A stretch of 64,000 bases of DNA from JADJOM01 sp963817435 (GCA_963817435.1 CAWFNY010000002.1:558001-622000), one strand, 5' to 3'; counted from the stretch's first letter, positions 40,975-52,055 are shown. Numbers and translations: made by a program. Notes: generated by a model not told the origin, from the sequence alone.

Positions 40975-41952
40975 ATGGCCACGACCACCCAGCCCGAGCC
41001 GGACCCCACGCCCTCCGTGACTCTCGAGGGCACCCACATCGGCGACCGGGTCTTCAAGGGCGCGCTGATGCTGGCGGCGCTCGCGGTGCCGGTGCTCATG
41101 GTGTTCCTGATCATCGAGCTGTATACCGGTGCCCAACTCGCGATCCATCGCTACGGCCTCGGCTTCCTGACGGGGAGCACCTGGGACCCGGTCGCGGAGG
41201 AATTCGGCGCCTTCCCGCTCATCGTCGGCACCCTGCTCTCCTCCACTCTGGCCCTGCTGATCGCCGTGCCGCTCTCGCTGGGCGTGGCGATCTATCTCAC
41301 CGAATTCGCGCCCCGGGCCATCCGGCAGCCGGTCGCGTTTGTCATCGAACTGCTCGCGGCGATTCCCAGTGTGGTGTACGGCCTCTGGGGCATCTTCGTC
41401 CTGATCCCGCTCCTCAAGAAGGTCGTCTTCCCCTTCCTGCGTGAGACGCTGGGCTTCCTGCCGTTCTTCCAGGGGCCGATCTACGGCCCCTCCATGCTGT
41501 CGGCGAGCATCATCCTCGCGATCATGATCATGCCGTTCATCATGTCGGTCGCGCGCGAGGTGCTCACTGCCGTGCCGGGCAGCCAGCGGGAGGCGGCGCT
41601 CGCCCTCGGCGCCACGCGGTGGGAAGCGGTGATGTCGGCCATCGTGCCCTATGCCCGTTCGGGCATCATCGGTGCCATCATTCTCGGTCTGGGACGCGCG
41701 CTGGGCGAGACGATGGCCGTGACGATGCTGATCGGCAATCGCAACGCGATCTCCGCTTCGCTCTTCGCGCCGGGCTACACCATGGCCGCGGTGATCGCCA
41801 ACGAGTTCTCCGAGGCGGCAACCGACATGCACTTCGCCGCCCTGGCCTACGTCGCGCTGACCCTGTTCCTGATCACGGTGCTGGTCAATGCGGGGGCGCG
41901 GCTCCTCATCTGGCGGGTCTCGAGCCGCGCCCCGGGAGGGAAGGCCACATGA
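40975..41952 (+). CDS. pstC: Phosphate ABC transporter permease PstC
   Basis: A 325-residue six-helix permease. Landmarks are FGAFPLIVGTLLSSTLALLIAVPLSLGVAIYLTEF, AAIPSVVYGLWG and the ABC-coupling EAA loop REAALALGATRWEAVMSAIVPYARSGI, then GRALGETMAVTMLIGN. ATG 40975 is used; an upstream GTG at 40936 lies within the Pho-box repeat. Stop overlaps the pstA ATG. Confidence 0.96.
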   Translation: MATTTQPEPDPTPSVTLEGTHIGDRVFKGALMLAALAVPVLMVFLIIELYTGAQLAIHRYGLGFLTGSTWDPVAEEFGAFPLIVGTLLSSTLALLIAVPLSLGVAIYLTEFAPRAIRQPVAFVIELLAAIPSVVYGLWGIFVLIPLLKKVVFPFLRETLGFLPFFQGPIYGPSMLSASIILAIMIMPFIMSVAREVLTAVPGSQREAALALGATRWEAVMSAIVPYARSGIIGAIILGLGRALGETMAVTMLIGNRNAISASLFAPGYTMAAVIANEFSEAATDMHFAALAYVALTLFLITVLVNAGARLLIWRVSSRAPGGKAT

Positions 41953-42794
41953 ACCGCCGCATCCTCCGCCGCTGGATCAGCAACTTCATGGTGGGGATGA
42001 TGATCCTCGCCGTAATCATCGCCGTGCTCCCGCTGCTGTTCATCCTGCTCAATCTGGTGGTCAAGGGCGCCAGCAGCCTCTCCTGGGCGTTCTTCACGAG
42101 GACGCCGGTGCCGGCGGGCGAGACCGGGGGGGGCGTCGCCAATGCCATCGTCGGCACGCTGATGATCGTGGGGGTCGCGAGCCTCGTCGGCGTCCCGGTG
42201 GGCGTGGCCGCGGGGATCTTCTGCGCCGAGTATCCGGGGACCCGCCTCGCGAAAGCGTCGCGCTTCATCGCGGACGTCATGAACGGAACGCCATCGATCG
42301 TGGTCGGCGTGTTCGCGTGGACCCTGATCGTGGCACGCCAGAAGCACTTTTCCGGCCTGGCCGGGAGCTGCGCCCTCGCCATGCTGATGATCCCGATGGT
42401 CATGCGCACCACCGAGGAGCTGATCAAGCTGGTGCCGCATTCACTTCGGGAGGCCGCGCTCGCGCTCGGCTACTCCCGCTGGAGGACCAGCCTCAAGATC
42501 GTGCTGCGCACGGCGCTGCCGGGTATCGTGACGGGAGGCCTGCTGGCGGTCGCCCGCATCGCCGGGGAGACGGCCCCGCTGCTGCTGACGGCTCTGGGCA
42601 GCCAGTATTTCTCGCTCAGCATCAATCAGCCGATGGCGGCGCTGCCACTGACGGTATTCCAGTACGCGACCGGCCCGTATGAGGAGTGGCACCGGTTCGC
42701 CTGGGCCGCTGCCCTGGTGCTGATCCTGGTGGTGCTGGTCCTCAGTCTCCTCGCACGACTCGCGACTCGGCGGAGGTTCGGGCTCAATGGCTGA
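41949..42794 (+). CDS. pstA: Phosphate ABC transporter permease PstA
   Basis: A 281-residue permease, partner of PstC. Seen are GGGVANAIVGTLMIVGVASLVGVPVGVAAGIFCAEY, MNGTPSIVVGVFAW, REAALALGYSRWRTSLKIVLRTALPGIVTG and RIAGETAPLLLTALG. ATG 41949 overlaps pstC; stop overlaps pstB1 by 8 nt. Confidence 0.96.
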   Translation: MNRRILRRWISNFMVGMMILAVIIAVLPLLFILLNLVVKGASSLSWAFFTRTPVPAGETGGGVANAIVGTLMIVGVASLVGVPVGVAAGIFCAEYPGTRLAKASRFIADVMNGTPSIVVGVFAWTLIVARQKHFSGLAGSCALAMLMIPMVMRTTEELIKLVPHSLREAALALGYSRWRTSLKIVLRTALPGIVTGGLLAVARIAGETAPLLLTALGSQYFSLSINQPMAALPLTVFQYATGPYEEWHRFAWAAALVLILVVLVLSLLARLATRRRFGLNG

Positions 42795-43554
42795 ACCCCG
42801 GGTCTGCCTGGCGACGGATCGGCTGACGGCGATGTACGGCAAATTCACCGCGGTGAAGGACGTCTCCCTCGAGTTCCGGGCGAATACCGTCAACGCGCTG
42901 ATCGGGCCGTCGGGCTGCGGGAAGTCGACCTATCTGCGCACGCTCAACCGGATGCACGAACTGACGGAGGGCGGCTGGATCACGGGGCGGGTCATGCTGG
43001 ACGGCGAGGACATCTATGGCAGCCGGGTCAGTCCGATGCAATTGCGGCGCCGGATCGGCATGGTATTCCAGAAGCCGACGCCGTTTCCCACGATGTCGAT
43101 CTACGACAACGTGGCCGCGGGACTCAGCCTGAACGGCCGGCTGCCGAAGCGGGAGCTGGACGCCGTCGTGGAGGAGTCGCTGCAACGCGCCGCCCTCTGG
43201 GACGAGGTCAAGGACCGGCTCCGGACCAGTGCGATCGCGCTCTCCGGCGGGCAGCAGCAGCGGCTCTGCATCGCGCGGACCATCGCGCCGCGCCCGGAGG
43301 TCGTGCTGCTGGACGAACCGACGGCCTCGCTCGACCCGAGCGGCACGCAGCGGATCGAGGAGCTGGTCTTCGAGCTGAAACGGGATTTCACGATCGTGAT
43401 CGTGACCCACAACATGCAGCAGGCGGCACGGGTGAGCGACACCACGACCTTCTTCTACATGGGCACGATGGTGGAGACCGGGCCCACCCGGCAGATCTTC
43501 ACGGCCCCGAAGGAAGAGCGCACGGAAGCCTACATCACGGGACGCTTCGGATGA
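42787..43554 (+). CDS. pstB: Phosphate ABC transporter ATPase, first copy
   Basis: A 255-residue ATPase: IGPSGCGKSTYLRTLNRMHEL (Walker A), VGMVFQKPTPFP-type Q-loop, ALSGGQQQRLCIARTIA signature, VVLLDEPTASLDPSGTQRIEEL (Walker B) and VTHNMQQAARVSD (H-loop). It is a complete PstB, but the Walker B neighbourhood (EPTASLDPSGTQ) departs from the usual EPxSALDPxxT. The stop overlaps the second pstB by 4 nt. Confidence 0.94.
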   Translation: MAEPRVCLATDRLTAMYGKFTAVKDVSLEFRANTVNALIGPSGCGKSTYLRTLNRMHELTEGGWITGRVMLDGEDIYGSRVSPMQLRRRIGMVFQKPTPFPTMSIYDNVAAGLSLNGRLPKRELDAVVEESLQRAALWDEVKDRLRTSAIALSGGQQQRLCIARTIAPRPEVVLLDEPTASLDPSGTQRIEELVFELKRDFTIVIVTHNMQQAARVSDTTTFFYMGTMVETGPTRQIFTAPKEERTEAYITGRFG

Positions 43555-44450
43555 AAACCATGACCCAAGATCGCCCGGCCCCGGCGCCCAATGCCGACGT
43601 GGCACCCGCCGCCGTTCCTGCGCAGCCCGCATTGCCGATGCTGCGCACGACGCTCACTCCGCGCACCGCCGCTGCGGCGCCGGCCGAGCCGGCGGTTACC
43701 GCGATCGCCGCGCGCGACTTCCGCTTTTCCTACGGCGGCGACAAGCTGACCCTCAAGGGCATCACGCTCGAGATTCCGCGCCGCGCCGTCACCGCGATCA
43801 TCGGCCCGTCGGGCTGCGGCAAGTCGACGTTCCTGCGTTCCATCAACCGGCTGCACGATCTCATCCCGACGGCGCGCTACGAAGGCGAGCTCACCCTCGA
43901 CGGCCAGTCGCTGCTGGACCCCGGCGTGGATCTGGTCTCGCTCCGGCAGCGGGTGGGCATGGTGTTCCAGCGCCCCAATCCGTTTCCGAAGTCCATCTAC
44001 GACAACGTCGCGTACGGCCCGGCGCTCAACCGCCTGGTGGCGAAGCGCGATCTCCCCGACCTGGTGGAGCGCTGCCTCCGCCAGGCGGCGCTCTGGGACG
44101 AGGTGAAGGACCGTCTGGACTCCGACGGCACCGGGCTCTCGGGCGGCCAGCAGCAGCGCCTCTGCATCGCCCGTGCGCTCGGGAACCAGCCCGAGGTGCT
44201 GCTGATGGACGAGCCCTGCTCCGCGCTGGATCCGATCGCGACCCAGAAGGTCGAGGAGCTGATCTTCGAACTCAAGAAGGCCTACACCATCGTCATCGTG
44301 ACGCATAACATGCAGCAGGCGGCACGGGTGAGCGACCAGACCGCGTTCTTCGACCGCGGCGAGATGATCGAGTTCGGCGAGACCGAGCGGCTCTTCACCA
44401 CCCCGGCGAACGAGCGGACGGAAGCGTACATTACCGGGAGATTCGGATGA
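43551..44450 (+). CDS. pstB: Phosphate ABC transporter ATPase, second copy
   Basis: A 299-residue PstB with the canonical Walker A IGPSGCGKSTFLRSINRLHDL, QRPNPFPKSIYDNVAYG, LSGGQQQRLCIARAL, MDEPCSALDPIATQKVEELIFEL and VTHNMQQAARVSDQTAFF. The first ~50 residues form an Ala/Pro-rich extension absent from the first copy. ATG 43551 overlaps pstB1. Two pstB genes in one operon may form different complexes with the single PstCA. Confidence 0.95.
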   Translation: MKTMTQDRPAPAPNADVAPAAVPAQPALPMLRTTLTPRTAAAAPAEPAVTAIAARDFRFSYGGDKLTLKGITLEIPRRAVTAIIGPSGCGKSTFLRSINRLHDLIPTARYEGELTLDGQSLLDPGVDLVSLRQRVGMVFQRPNPFPKSIYDNVAYGPALNRLVAKRDLPDLVERCLRQAALWDEVKDRLDSDGTGLSGGQQQRLCIARALGNQPEVLLMDEPCSALDPIATQKVEELIFELKKAYTIVIVTHNMQQAARVSDQTAFFDRGEMIEFGETERLFTTPANERTEAYITGRFG

Positions 44451-45394
44451 GCGTCGACATGCACCGCCATTTTCACGACCAGCTGAACGACGTCAAGGTC
44501 CGCCTGCTGACCATGTCAGGCGAGGCCGAGGCGGCGCTGGGGCTGGCGGTCGAGGCGCTGCTGGAGCGGGACAGCAGCAAGGCCCGCAGCGTGATCCTGG
44601 GCGACCGGGTGATCGACACCATGGAGATGGAGATCGAGGAGACCTGCATCAACCTTCTCGCCCTGCAGCAACCCATGGCGCGCGACCTCCGCATGCTGAC
44701 CTCCGCGCTCAAGATCTCCAACGACCTCGAACGGGTCGGCGACCACGCCGTGAACATCGCCCAGTCCGCCGACCGGCTGGCCCAGGCCCGTCCGATCACG
44801 CCGGAGCCCGAGATCGTCGAGATGGCGCGGCTGGCCCGCGACATGCTCTCCGATGCGCTCGAGGCCTTCATTCGCGGCGATGCGGCCGAGGCCCGGGAGA
44901 TCTGCCTTCGGGATGACAAGGTCGACAACCTTCACCGGTCGGTGTTCCGGATCCTGCTGACCCACATGATGGAGGACCCGCACATGATTGGCGCGGGCAT
45001 GGAACTCTTCCTCGTGAGCCGCAACCTGGAACGGATCGCCGATCTCGCCACCAACGTGGCGGAAGACGTGGTCTTTCTGGTGGAGGGCAAGTCCATCAAG
45101 CACCACGCCGAGGACCGGGGGAACCCCGGGCCTCCGGCCAGCACCGGAGCCCGGCATCCGCATGAGTGTGGTCCCTCTCCCGGAGCGGCGCGAGCGCCTC
45201 GCGGCGATCGACGTCGGCTCCAATTCGATCCGGCTCCTCGTCGCCGAGTACGGCCCCCACTCGGGACTGACCGTCATCGACGAGGTGAAGGAGCAGCCTC
45301 GGCTCGCGGCCGGGGTCGCCCAGACCGGGCGGCTGGATCCCGGCGCGATGCAGCGGGCCATCGACACGCTGCGGCTCATGCACGAGGTCTGTGA
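44447..45394 (+). CDS. phoU: PhoU phosphate-signalling protein with abnormal C-terminal extension
   Basis: PhoU links Pst activity to PhoR and lowers Pho signalling. The normal part (residues 1 to about 225) has FHDQLNDVKVRLLTMSGEAEAALG, MEMEIEETCINLLALQQPMARDLRMLTSALKISNDLERVGDHAVNIA and LVSRNLERIADLATNVAEDVVFLVEGKSIKHH. After that the frame runs on for about 85 Arg/Pro-rich residues, overlapping the ppx start by 233 nt. All the other genes here use 4-8 nt overlaps, and a TGA in another frame (45163-45165) overlaps the ppx ATG. A one-base indel between about 45110 and 45160 is the likeliest cause. Confidence 0.9.
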   Translation: MSVDMHRHFHDQLNDVKVRLLTMSGEAEAALGLAVEALLERDSSKARSVILGDRVIDTMEMEIEETCINLLALQQPMARDLRMLTSALKISNDLERVGDHAVNIAQSADRLAQARPITPEPEIVEMARLARDMLSDALEAFIRGDAAEAREICLRDDKVDNLHRSVFRILLTHMMEDPHMIGAGMELFLVSRNLERIADLATNVAEDVVFLVEGKSIKHHAEDRGNPGPPASTGARHPHECGPSPGAARAPRGDRRRLQFDPAPRRRVRPPLGTDRHRRGEGAASARGRGRPDRAAGSRRDAAGHRHAAAHARGL

Positions 45395-46715
45395 ACGGCG
45401 CGGGGTGACCCGCATCGCGGCCGTGGCGACCGCAGCCGTGCGTGAGGCGACCAATGGTGAGGAGTTCATCCGCCGCGTGAAGGCCGAGGTCGGCCTCGAT
45501 CTCCGGATCATTGACGCCCAGACCGAGGCGACGCTCTCCTACCGGTCAGTCGCGCATCATTTCCCCCTCGAGGGCGGGCGCACCGTCGTTGCCGACATCG
45601 GGGGCGGAAGCCTCGAACTGATCGGCGCGGTGGACGGCCTGATCGAGCACAGCCTCTCGCTGCCGTTCGGCGCCGTGCGACTGACCGAACTCCACCTCGC
45701 AGGACAGCCCGATCAGCGGGCGGCGATCAAGAAGCTGCGCGAGTACGTGGGCCGGCAATTCCGCCGGAAGTTGCCGCTCCGCGACTGGAGCGCGACCCGG
45801 CTGATCGGCTCCGGGGGGTCATTCACCAATCTCGCCCGGATGGCAGCGGCGAGACGGGGGATGTCCGCCGCCGACCCGGTCCACGGATCCGCGGTGAGCA
45901 TCGCCGAAGTGGAGCATCTGCTCGACTGGCTGGGGGGGCTGAGCCCGGAGAAGCGCGCCCAGGTCGATGGCCTCAACCCGCAGCGCGCCGACATCATCGT
46001 CGCCGGGCTGGCGGTGACGGCGGAACTCCTCGAGCGGATCGAGGCCCGTGAAGTGAAGGTGAGTGCTTTCGGCCTGCGGGAAGGGCTGCTGCTCGACATG
46101 GCCGGCGCCGACAGCGCCCCCGCGGCGGTCGAGCCGCTCCGCCTCATTCGCGAGTTCGCGGAACGCTGCCACTGCGACCGGCGGCATATCGAGCATGTCC
46201 GGATTCTGGCGCTCAACCTGTTCGACCTGCTCGCCGACAAGCTGGGGGCCGCGGATGAGGAGCGGGGCTTCCTCGAGGCCGCGGGGCTGCTGCATGACGT
46301 CGGCCAGCTGGTGAGCTACCGCAAGCACCAGAAGCACAGCTATCAGCTCATCCTCCACGGCGAACGGCTCCCCTTCTCCCCGCGCGAGCGCCAGATTGTG
46401 GCCCTCGTGAGCCGCTACCACCGCCGGCGCGGTCCCCGGAAGAATCAGCCCGAATTCGCCGTCCTGCCCAAGCAGGATCGCGCCATCGTGCGGCGCCTGG
46501 CCGGCATGCTGCGGATCGCCGAGGGACTCGATCGGGGCCACACCGCCATCGTCGAGAAGGTGGCCATCGAGCTGTGCCCCACGCGCCTGACAATCAAGGC
46601 CGTGCCGCGCTACGCCGGGGCGGACCTGTCGCTCGAATGCTGGGGTGCGCAGGAGCAGGCCGACGTGCTGGCCCGCGTCATGGCGCGCGAAGTGCTGATC
46701 GAGCCGGCGGTCTGA
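45162..46715 (+). CDS. ppx: Exopolyphosphatase / GppA-type phosphatase with HD domain
   Basis: A 517-residue ASKHA-fold enzyme that hydrolyses polyphosphate or pppGpp. Signatures are LAAIDVGSNSIRLLVAEY, VATAAVREATNGEEF, VVADIGGGSLEL, SLPFGAVRLTE and GSGGSFTNLA; the C-terminal HD-type domain has LEAAGLLHDVGQLVSYRKHQKHSYQLI. Gene order pst-phoU-ppx ties it to phosphate storage. ATG 45162 overlaps the PhoU frame. Confidence 0.93.
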   Translation: MSVVPLPERRERLAAIDVGSNSIRLLVAEYGPHSGLTVIDEVKEQPRLAAGVAQTGRLDPGAMQRAIDTLRLMHEVCERRGVTRIAAVATAAVREATNGEEFIRRVKAEVGLDLRIIDAQTEATLSYRSVAHHFPLEGGRTVVADIGGGSLELIGAVDGLIEHSLSLPFGAVRLTELHLAGQPDQRAAIKKLREYVGRQFRRKLPLRDWSATRLIGSGGSFTNLARMAAARRGMSAADPVHGSAVSIAEVEHLLDWLGGLSPEKRAQVDGLNPQRADIIVAGLAVTAELLERIEAREVKVSAFGLREGLLLDMAGADSAPAAVEPLRLIREFAERCHCDRRHIEHVRILALNLFDLLADKLGAADEERGFLEAAGLLHDVGQLVSYRKHQKHSYQLILHGERLPFSPRERQIVALVSRYHRRRGPRKNQPEFAVLPKQDRAIVRRLAGMLRIAEGLDRGHTAIVEKVAIELCPTRLTIKAVPRYAGADLSLECWGAQEQADVLARVMAREVLIEPAV

Positions 46716-46727
46716 CCGCCCCTCGAT
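46698..46727. terminator. Bidirectional terminator between ppx and deoC
   Basis: ATCGAG-CC-GGCGGT-CTG-ACCGCC-C-CTCGAT forms a hairpin that covers both convergent gene ends. No T run is present. Confidence 0.6.
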
Positions 46728-47452
46728 CAGGACAGCAGCTCCGCCAGCCTCAGAGCTCCCGGACCGACGGCATCCCCCCAGCCCGCGGTGGCCGAGCTTC
46801 CGATCCGGCTGGCCCCCGCCAGAAGCATCCGTCGGGCGTCCTCCGCGGTCCGGATCCCTCCCGAGGCCTTCACCCCGGCCCGGTCGCCGACAATCCCCCG
46901 CATCAGCGCCACCGCCTCGACTGTCGCGCCACCCGCCGGATGGAAGCCGGTGGATGTCTTGACGAAGGCGGCCCCCGCCTCCAGTGAGGAGATGCACGCA
47001 CGCTCGAGCTCCGCGTCCGTGAGCATGGCGGTTTCCAGGATTACCTTGACCAGCCCGCCTGCCGACGCCTCGACCACCGCGGCGATCTCATCGCGCACCA
47101 GATCCCAGCGCCCCTCCTTCGCCCGGCCGAGCCCCATCACCATGTCGATCTCGCTCGCCCCGCCTTTGACGGCGAGAGCAGCCTCGGCGACCTTCGCAGC
47201 CCGCCCGCTTGCGCCGAGCGGAAAGCCGACGACGCCCGCCACACGAACCGGCGTGCCCGCCACACATGCGTGGGCGGTGGCGATCCACTCGCCGTTGACG
47301 CACACGGCGCAGCAGCCGAGCGCCACCGCCGCTCTGCAGAGACCGACGATGTCCGCCTCGGTCGATTCCGGCTTGAGCAGCGTGTGGTCCACCAGCGGCC
47401 CGAGCCCTCGGGCATCGGCAGAAGCTGCGAGCCAGCGCGGCAGTGCGCTCAC
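46727..47452 (-). CDS. deoC: Deoxyribose-phosphate aldolase
   Basis: The enzyme splits 2-deoxyribose 5-phosphate into glyceraldehyde 3-phosphate and acetaldehyde. The 241-residue TIM barrel has LVDHTLLKPESTEADI, CVNGEWI, VVGFPLGASG, EIDMVMGLGRAKEG, VKVILETAML with the Schiff-base region KTSTGFHPAGGATVEAV (lysine) and GVKASGGIRTAEDA. GTG start overlaps the rhomboid stop. It complements the nucleoside salvage genes at 27-33 kb. Confidence 0.95.
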   Translation of the reverse strand: MSALPRWLAASADARGLGPLVDHTLLKPESTEADIVGLCRAAVALGCCAVCVNGEWIATAHACVAGTPVRVAGVVGFPLGASGRAAKVAEAALAVKGGASEIDMVMGLGRAKEGRWDLVRDEIAAVVEASAGGLVKVILETAMLTDAELERACISSLEAGAAFVKTSTGFHPAGGATVEAVALMRGIVGDRAGVKASGGIRTAEDARRMLLAGASRIGSSATAGWGDAVGPGALRLAELLS

Positions 47453-48183
47453 GGGAGCCCCGCCAGCGCGGCATGCGCGGCGACCAGTCGAGAGTTCCGG
47501 AAGAGTGGCGTCAGGGCCAGCCCGGTGAGGAATCCCCCGACATGCGCCCAGAAGGCGACGCCACCACCTCCACCGCTGCTGAGCGACCCGCTCAACAACT
47601 GGAGGAGAAACCAGTACCCGAGCATCACGTAGGCGGGGAGGACCATCATCCGGGCCCAGAAGCCGAGAAACACGAAAGTCCGTACCCCGACCCGCGGGAA
47701 GAGCACGACGTATCCCCCCATCACCCCGCCGATGGCACCTGAGGCGCCCACCATGGGAATCACGGAGTCCGGGCCGGCGAGGACCTGCGCTGCGGCCGCG
47801 GCGAGTCCCGCCAGGAGGTAGAACACGAGGAACCGGAAGCGGCCCATCACATCCTCGACGTTGTTCCCGAAGATGGCGAGGAACCACATGTTCCCGAGGA
47901 TGTGCAGCCAGCTGCCGTGAAGGAACATGGAGGTCACCGGGGCAACCGGACTCGAGATAACGGACGCGCACACCGGATGGACGCCGACCCGGCCCACTGC
48001 CCCCGGATGCAGCGCAGCCAGAAATTGCGCCGGGACCAACCCGAGGCCGCAGATGGCCCGCGTGAGCGCCGGCTCGCCACCCATCCCTTCCACCAGCACC
48101 CACACGGCAAGGTTGAGCCCGATCAGGGCGTATGTGACGACCGGCGCGCGCAGGGTCGGGTTGTCATCGCGAATGGGAAGCAT
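47449..48183 (-). CDS. Rhomboid intramembrane serine protease
   Basis: A 244-residue membrane protease with six or seven helices. The HGSWLHILGNMWFLAIFG segment (helix 2), the catalytic serine in VGASGAIGGVMGGY and the histidine in WAHVGGFLTGLAL define the active dyad. Family members cleave transmembrane segments of other proteins; substrate not deducible. Confidence 0.9.
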   Translation of the reverse strand: MLPIRDDNPTLRAPVVTYALIGLNLAVWVLVEGMGGEPALTRAICGLGLVPAQFLAALHPGAVGRVGVHPVCASVISSPVAPVTSMFLHGSWLHILGNMWFLAIFGNNVEDVMGRFRFLVFYLLAGLAAAAAQVLAGPDSVIPMVGASGAIGGVMGGYVVLFPRVGVRTFVFLGFWARMMVLPAYVMLGYWFLLQLLSGSLSSGGGGGVAFWAHVGGFLTGLALTPLFRNSRLVAAHAALAGLP

Positions 48184-48435
48184 GCCGGAAAAGTATCGCG
48201 GCCGTTCCCAGCCCGCCTGTTGCGATCGTCAATGACGCAACCCGCCAGGAACGGCTGACGGTCGGTTCGGCTGCCACCTTTCGGGGCCGGGCAAAGGCTG
48301 ACGCTGCCAATTTCTGCCAAAACGGCCGAAAACCCCGGTATATCAATTGCCCTTCCCTTCCGCCGACACCGAGGCGACGGCCTTCGATTCAACCCGGCCG
48401 GCCCGGTCCCATCACAGAAATCGGAAAGGACTCCC
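48184..48435. other. dnaK upstream region
   Basis: 252 bp between divergent genes. A GTATATCAAT patch near 48338-48348 could be a -10 region for dnaK. No CIRCE element (TTAGCACTC-N9-GAGTGCTAA) is present. GGAAAGGA precedes the dnaK ATG. Confidence 0.4.
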
Positions 48436-50349
<1,914 letters not shown>

Positions 50350-50382
50350 CACACTCCCGGGCAGGAAGTTAGGGCGATAGAT

Positions 50383-50426
50383 CAGGGGACGGGGATCGGG
50401 GCTCGGATGGCCCTCCCCGTTCCCTG
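50383..50426 (+). terminator. Hairpin downstream of dnaK
   Basis: A 13-bp stem (one G-T pair) CAGGGGACGGGGA/TCCCCGTTCCCTG with an 18-nt loop; no strong T run. Confidence 0.5.
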
Positions 50427-50507
50427 TTCTCCGTTCCCCGGTGCGACCTAAGCCACATCGGGCGCATCAGACGTAGGTTAGATTGTGACAGCTCTCATTG
50501 GAGATAC

Positions 50508-52055
50508 ATGATGTCTGTACGATCGCTCAATTGGCTCAAGTTCGGCGGGCTGGTGACACTGGCCTTCGCACTCGGCCTCCTCTTTGCCGGCCTGCTCGAT
50601 CTCCCCAGCCGCTCGTCGGCACAGGAGCGGGTGCGGGCCGCCTCCGTCCAGACCGTGCAGGCTCCGTCCATCCCGCAGGCGAAGATGCTGAGCGACCTGA
50701 GCGACGCGTTCGCCGCGGTCTCCGAGCAGGTGCGGCCCAGCGTGGTGTTCATCAAGAGCCAGCGAACCGAGAAGGTGCGAAAGGTTCCCCCGGGGATGGA
50801 GCAGTTCTTCCATGGCCTGCCGAAGGGGCCTCAGGTGGAGCGCGGCAGCGGCTCGGGATTCATCGTGTCCGCCGACGGCTACATCCTCACCAACAACCAC
50901 GTTGTCGAGAACGCCGAGAAGGTCACGGTCCGGCTCTTCGACCGGCGCGAGTTCACGGCCAGGGTGGTCGGCGCTGATCCGCTGACCGACGTGGCGGTGG
51001 TCAAGATCGATGCCCCGAAGCTGACCCCTGCGGCGTTCGGCAACAGCGACAACACCCGGATCGGCGACTGGGTGCTGGCCATCGGCAATCCGCTCGGCGA
51101 CCAGTTCACCTTCACCGTGACCTCGGGCATCATCAGCGGCAAGGGGCGCCGCCTCGATGGGCTGCAGCGGAGTCGCGCGGCGATCGGCGACTTCATCCAG
51201 ACAGACGCCGCGATCAATCCCGGCAATTCCGGCGGCCCGCTCGTGAACGTGCGGGGCGAAGTGATCGGCATCAACAGCGCGATTGCCAGCGAGACCGGGT
51301 ACTACTCGGGCTACGGCTTCGCGATTCCGATCAACCTGGTGCGGACTGTCATGAACCAGCTCGTCGCGACCGGCAAGGTCCAGCGGGCGGCGCTGGTGAT
51401 CGAGGTCAAGGATGCCACGGAGAACGACGCTGCCTACGTCGGCCTCAAGGAGATCCGGGGCGTCGTGGTCGGCGGCTTCCCGGATGGGATCGATTCGCCC
51501 GCCAAGCGCGCCGGCATCGAGCCGGGCGACGTCATCATCTCGATCGACGGCCAGGAAGTGAGTTACGTCGCCCAGTTGCAGCAGCTGGTGGGCTTCAAGC
51601 ATCCTGGCGATGCGGTGAAAGTCGAAGTCGCCCGGAAGGGCGGCGTGCGGAAGACGTTCACGGTGCGCCTGATGGAACAGGGTGGCGATGAGCGTGAAGC
51701 GAGCGCCGATGACCAGGAGACGCCCAAGCCGAGCACCGACGATGCGGTCAGTGTCGAGGAACTTGGCGTGTCGGTCCAGGCGCTGACCGCCCAGTCGGCG
51801 CAGGAGTTCGACCTTCCCAAGGACACCCGCGGCGTGCTGGTCACCGAGGTGGATCCGAATGGCCCGGCCTATGGCAGCGTCTTCGCGCTGACCGAGGGGG
51901 GACCCGACATCATTCAGTCAGTCGAGGGAACGCCGGTCCGGACCGAAGCGGATCTGCGCGCCGCGCTCAAGGCCGCCGGCAAGGGTGCGATCGTGACGCT
52001 CAAGATCTTCAATCCGCAGGCCCCGTCCCGGATCGTGCGGATCCGGCTGCAGTAG
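50508..52055 (+). CDS. degP: HtrA/DegP-type periplasmic serine protease
   Basis: A 515-residue exported protease-chaperone with an N-terminal membrane anchor/signal (LVTLAFALGLLFAGLLDL). The trypsin-like domain has the triad in NNHVVENA (His), TDVAVVKIDA (Asp) and INPGNSGGPLV (Ser). Two PDZ domains follow (about residues 285-385 and 410-515; GVVVGGFPDGIDSPAKRAGIEPGDVI in the first). ATGATG at 50508-50513; GGAG fits either ATG. It stands alone after dnaK, in line with envelope and heat stress. Confidence 0.95.
   Translation: MMSVRSLNWLKFGGLVTLAFALGLLFAGLLDLPSRSSAQERVRAASVQTVQAPSIPQAKMLSDLSDAFAAVSEQVRPSVVFIKSQRTEKVRKVPPGMEQFFHGLPKGPQVERGSGSGFIVSADGYILTNNHVVENAEKVTVRLFDRREFTARVVGADPLTDVAVVKIDAPKLTPAAFGNSDNTRIGDWVLAIGNPLGDQFTFTVTSGIISGKGRRLDGLQRSRAAIGDFIQTDAAINPGNSGGPLVNVRGEVIGINSAIASETGYYSGYGFAIPINLVRTVMNQLVATGKVQRAALVIEVKDATENDAAYVGLKEIRGVVVGGFPDGIDSPAKRAGIEPGDVIISIDGQEVSYVAQLQQLVGFKHPGDAVKVEVARKGGVRKTFTVRLMEQGGDEREASADDQETPKPSTDDAVSVEELGVSVQALTAQSAQEFDLPKDTRGVLVTEVDPNGPAYGSVFALTEGGPDIIQSVEGTPVRTEADLRAALKAAGKGAIVTLKIFNPQAPSRIVRIRLQ

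Noticed and set aside
48184..48435. CIRCE/HrcA operator in front of dnaK
   Set aside because: The inverted repeat TTAGCACTC-N9-GAGTGCTAA is not present.
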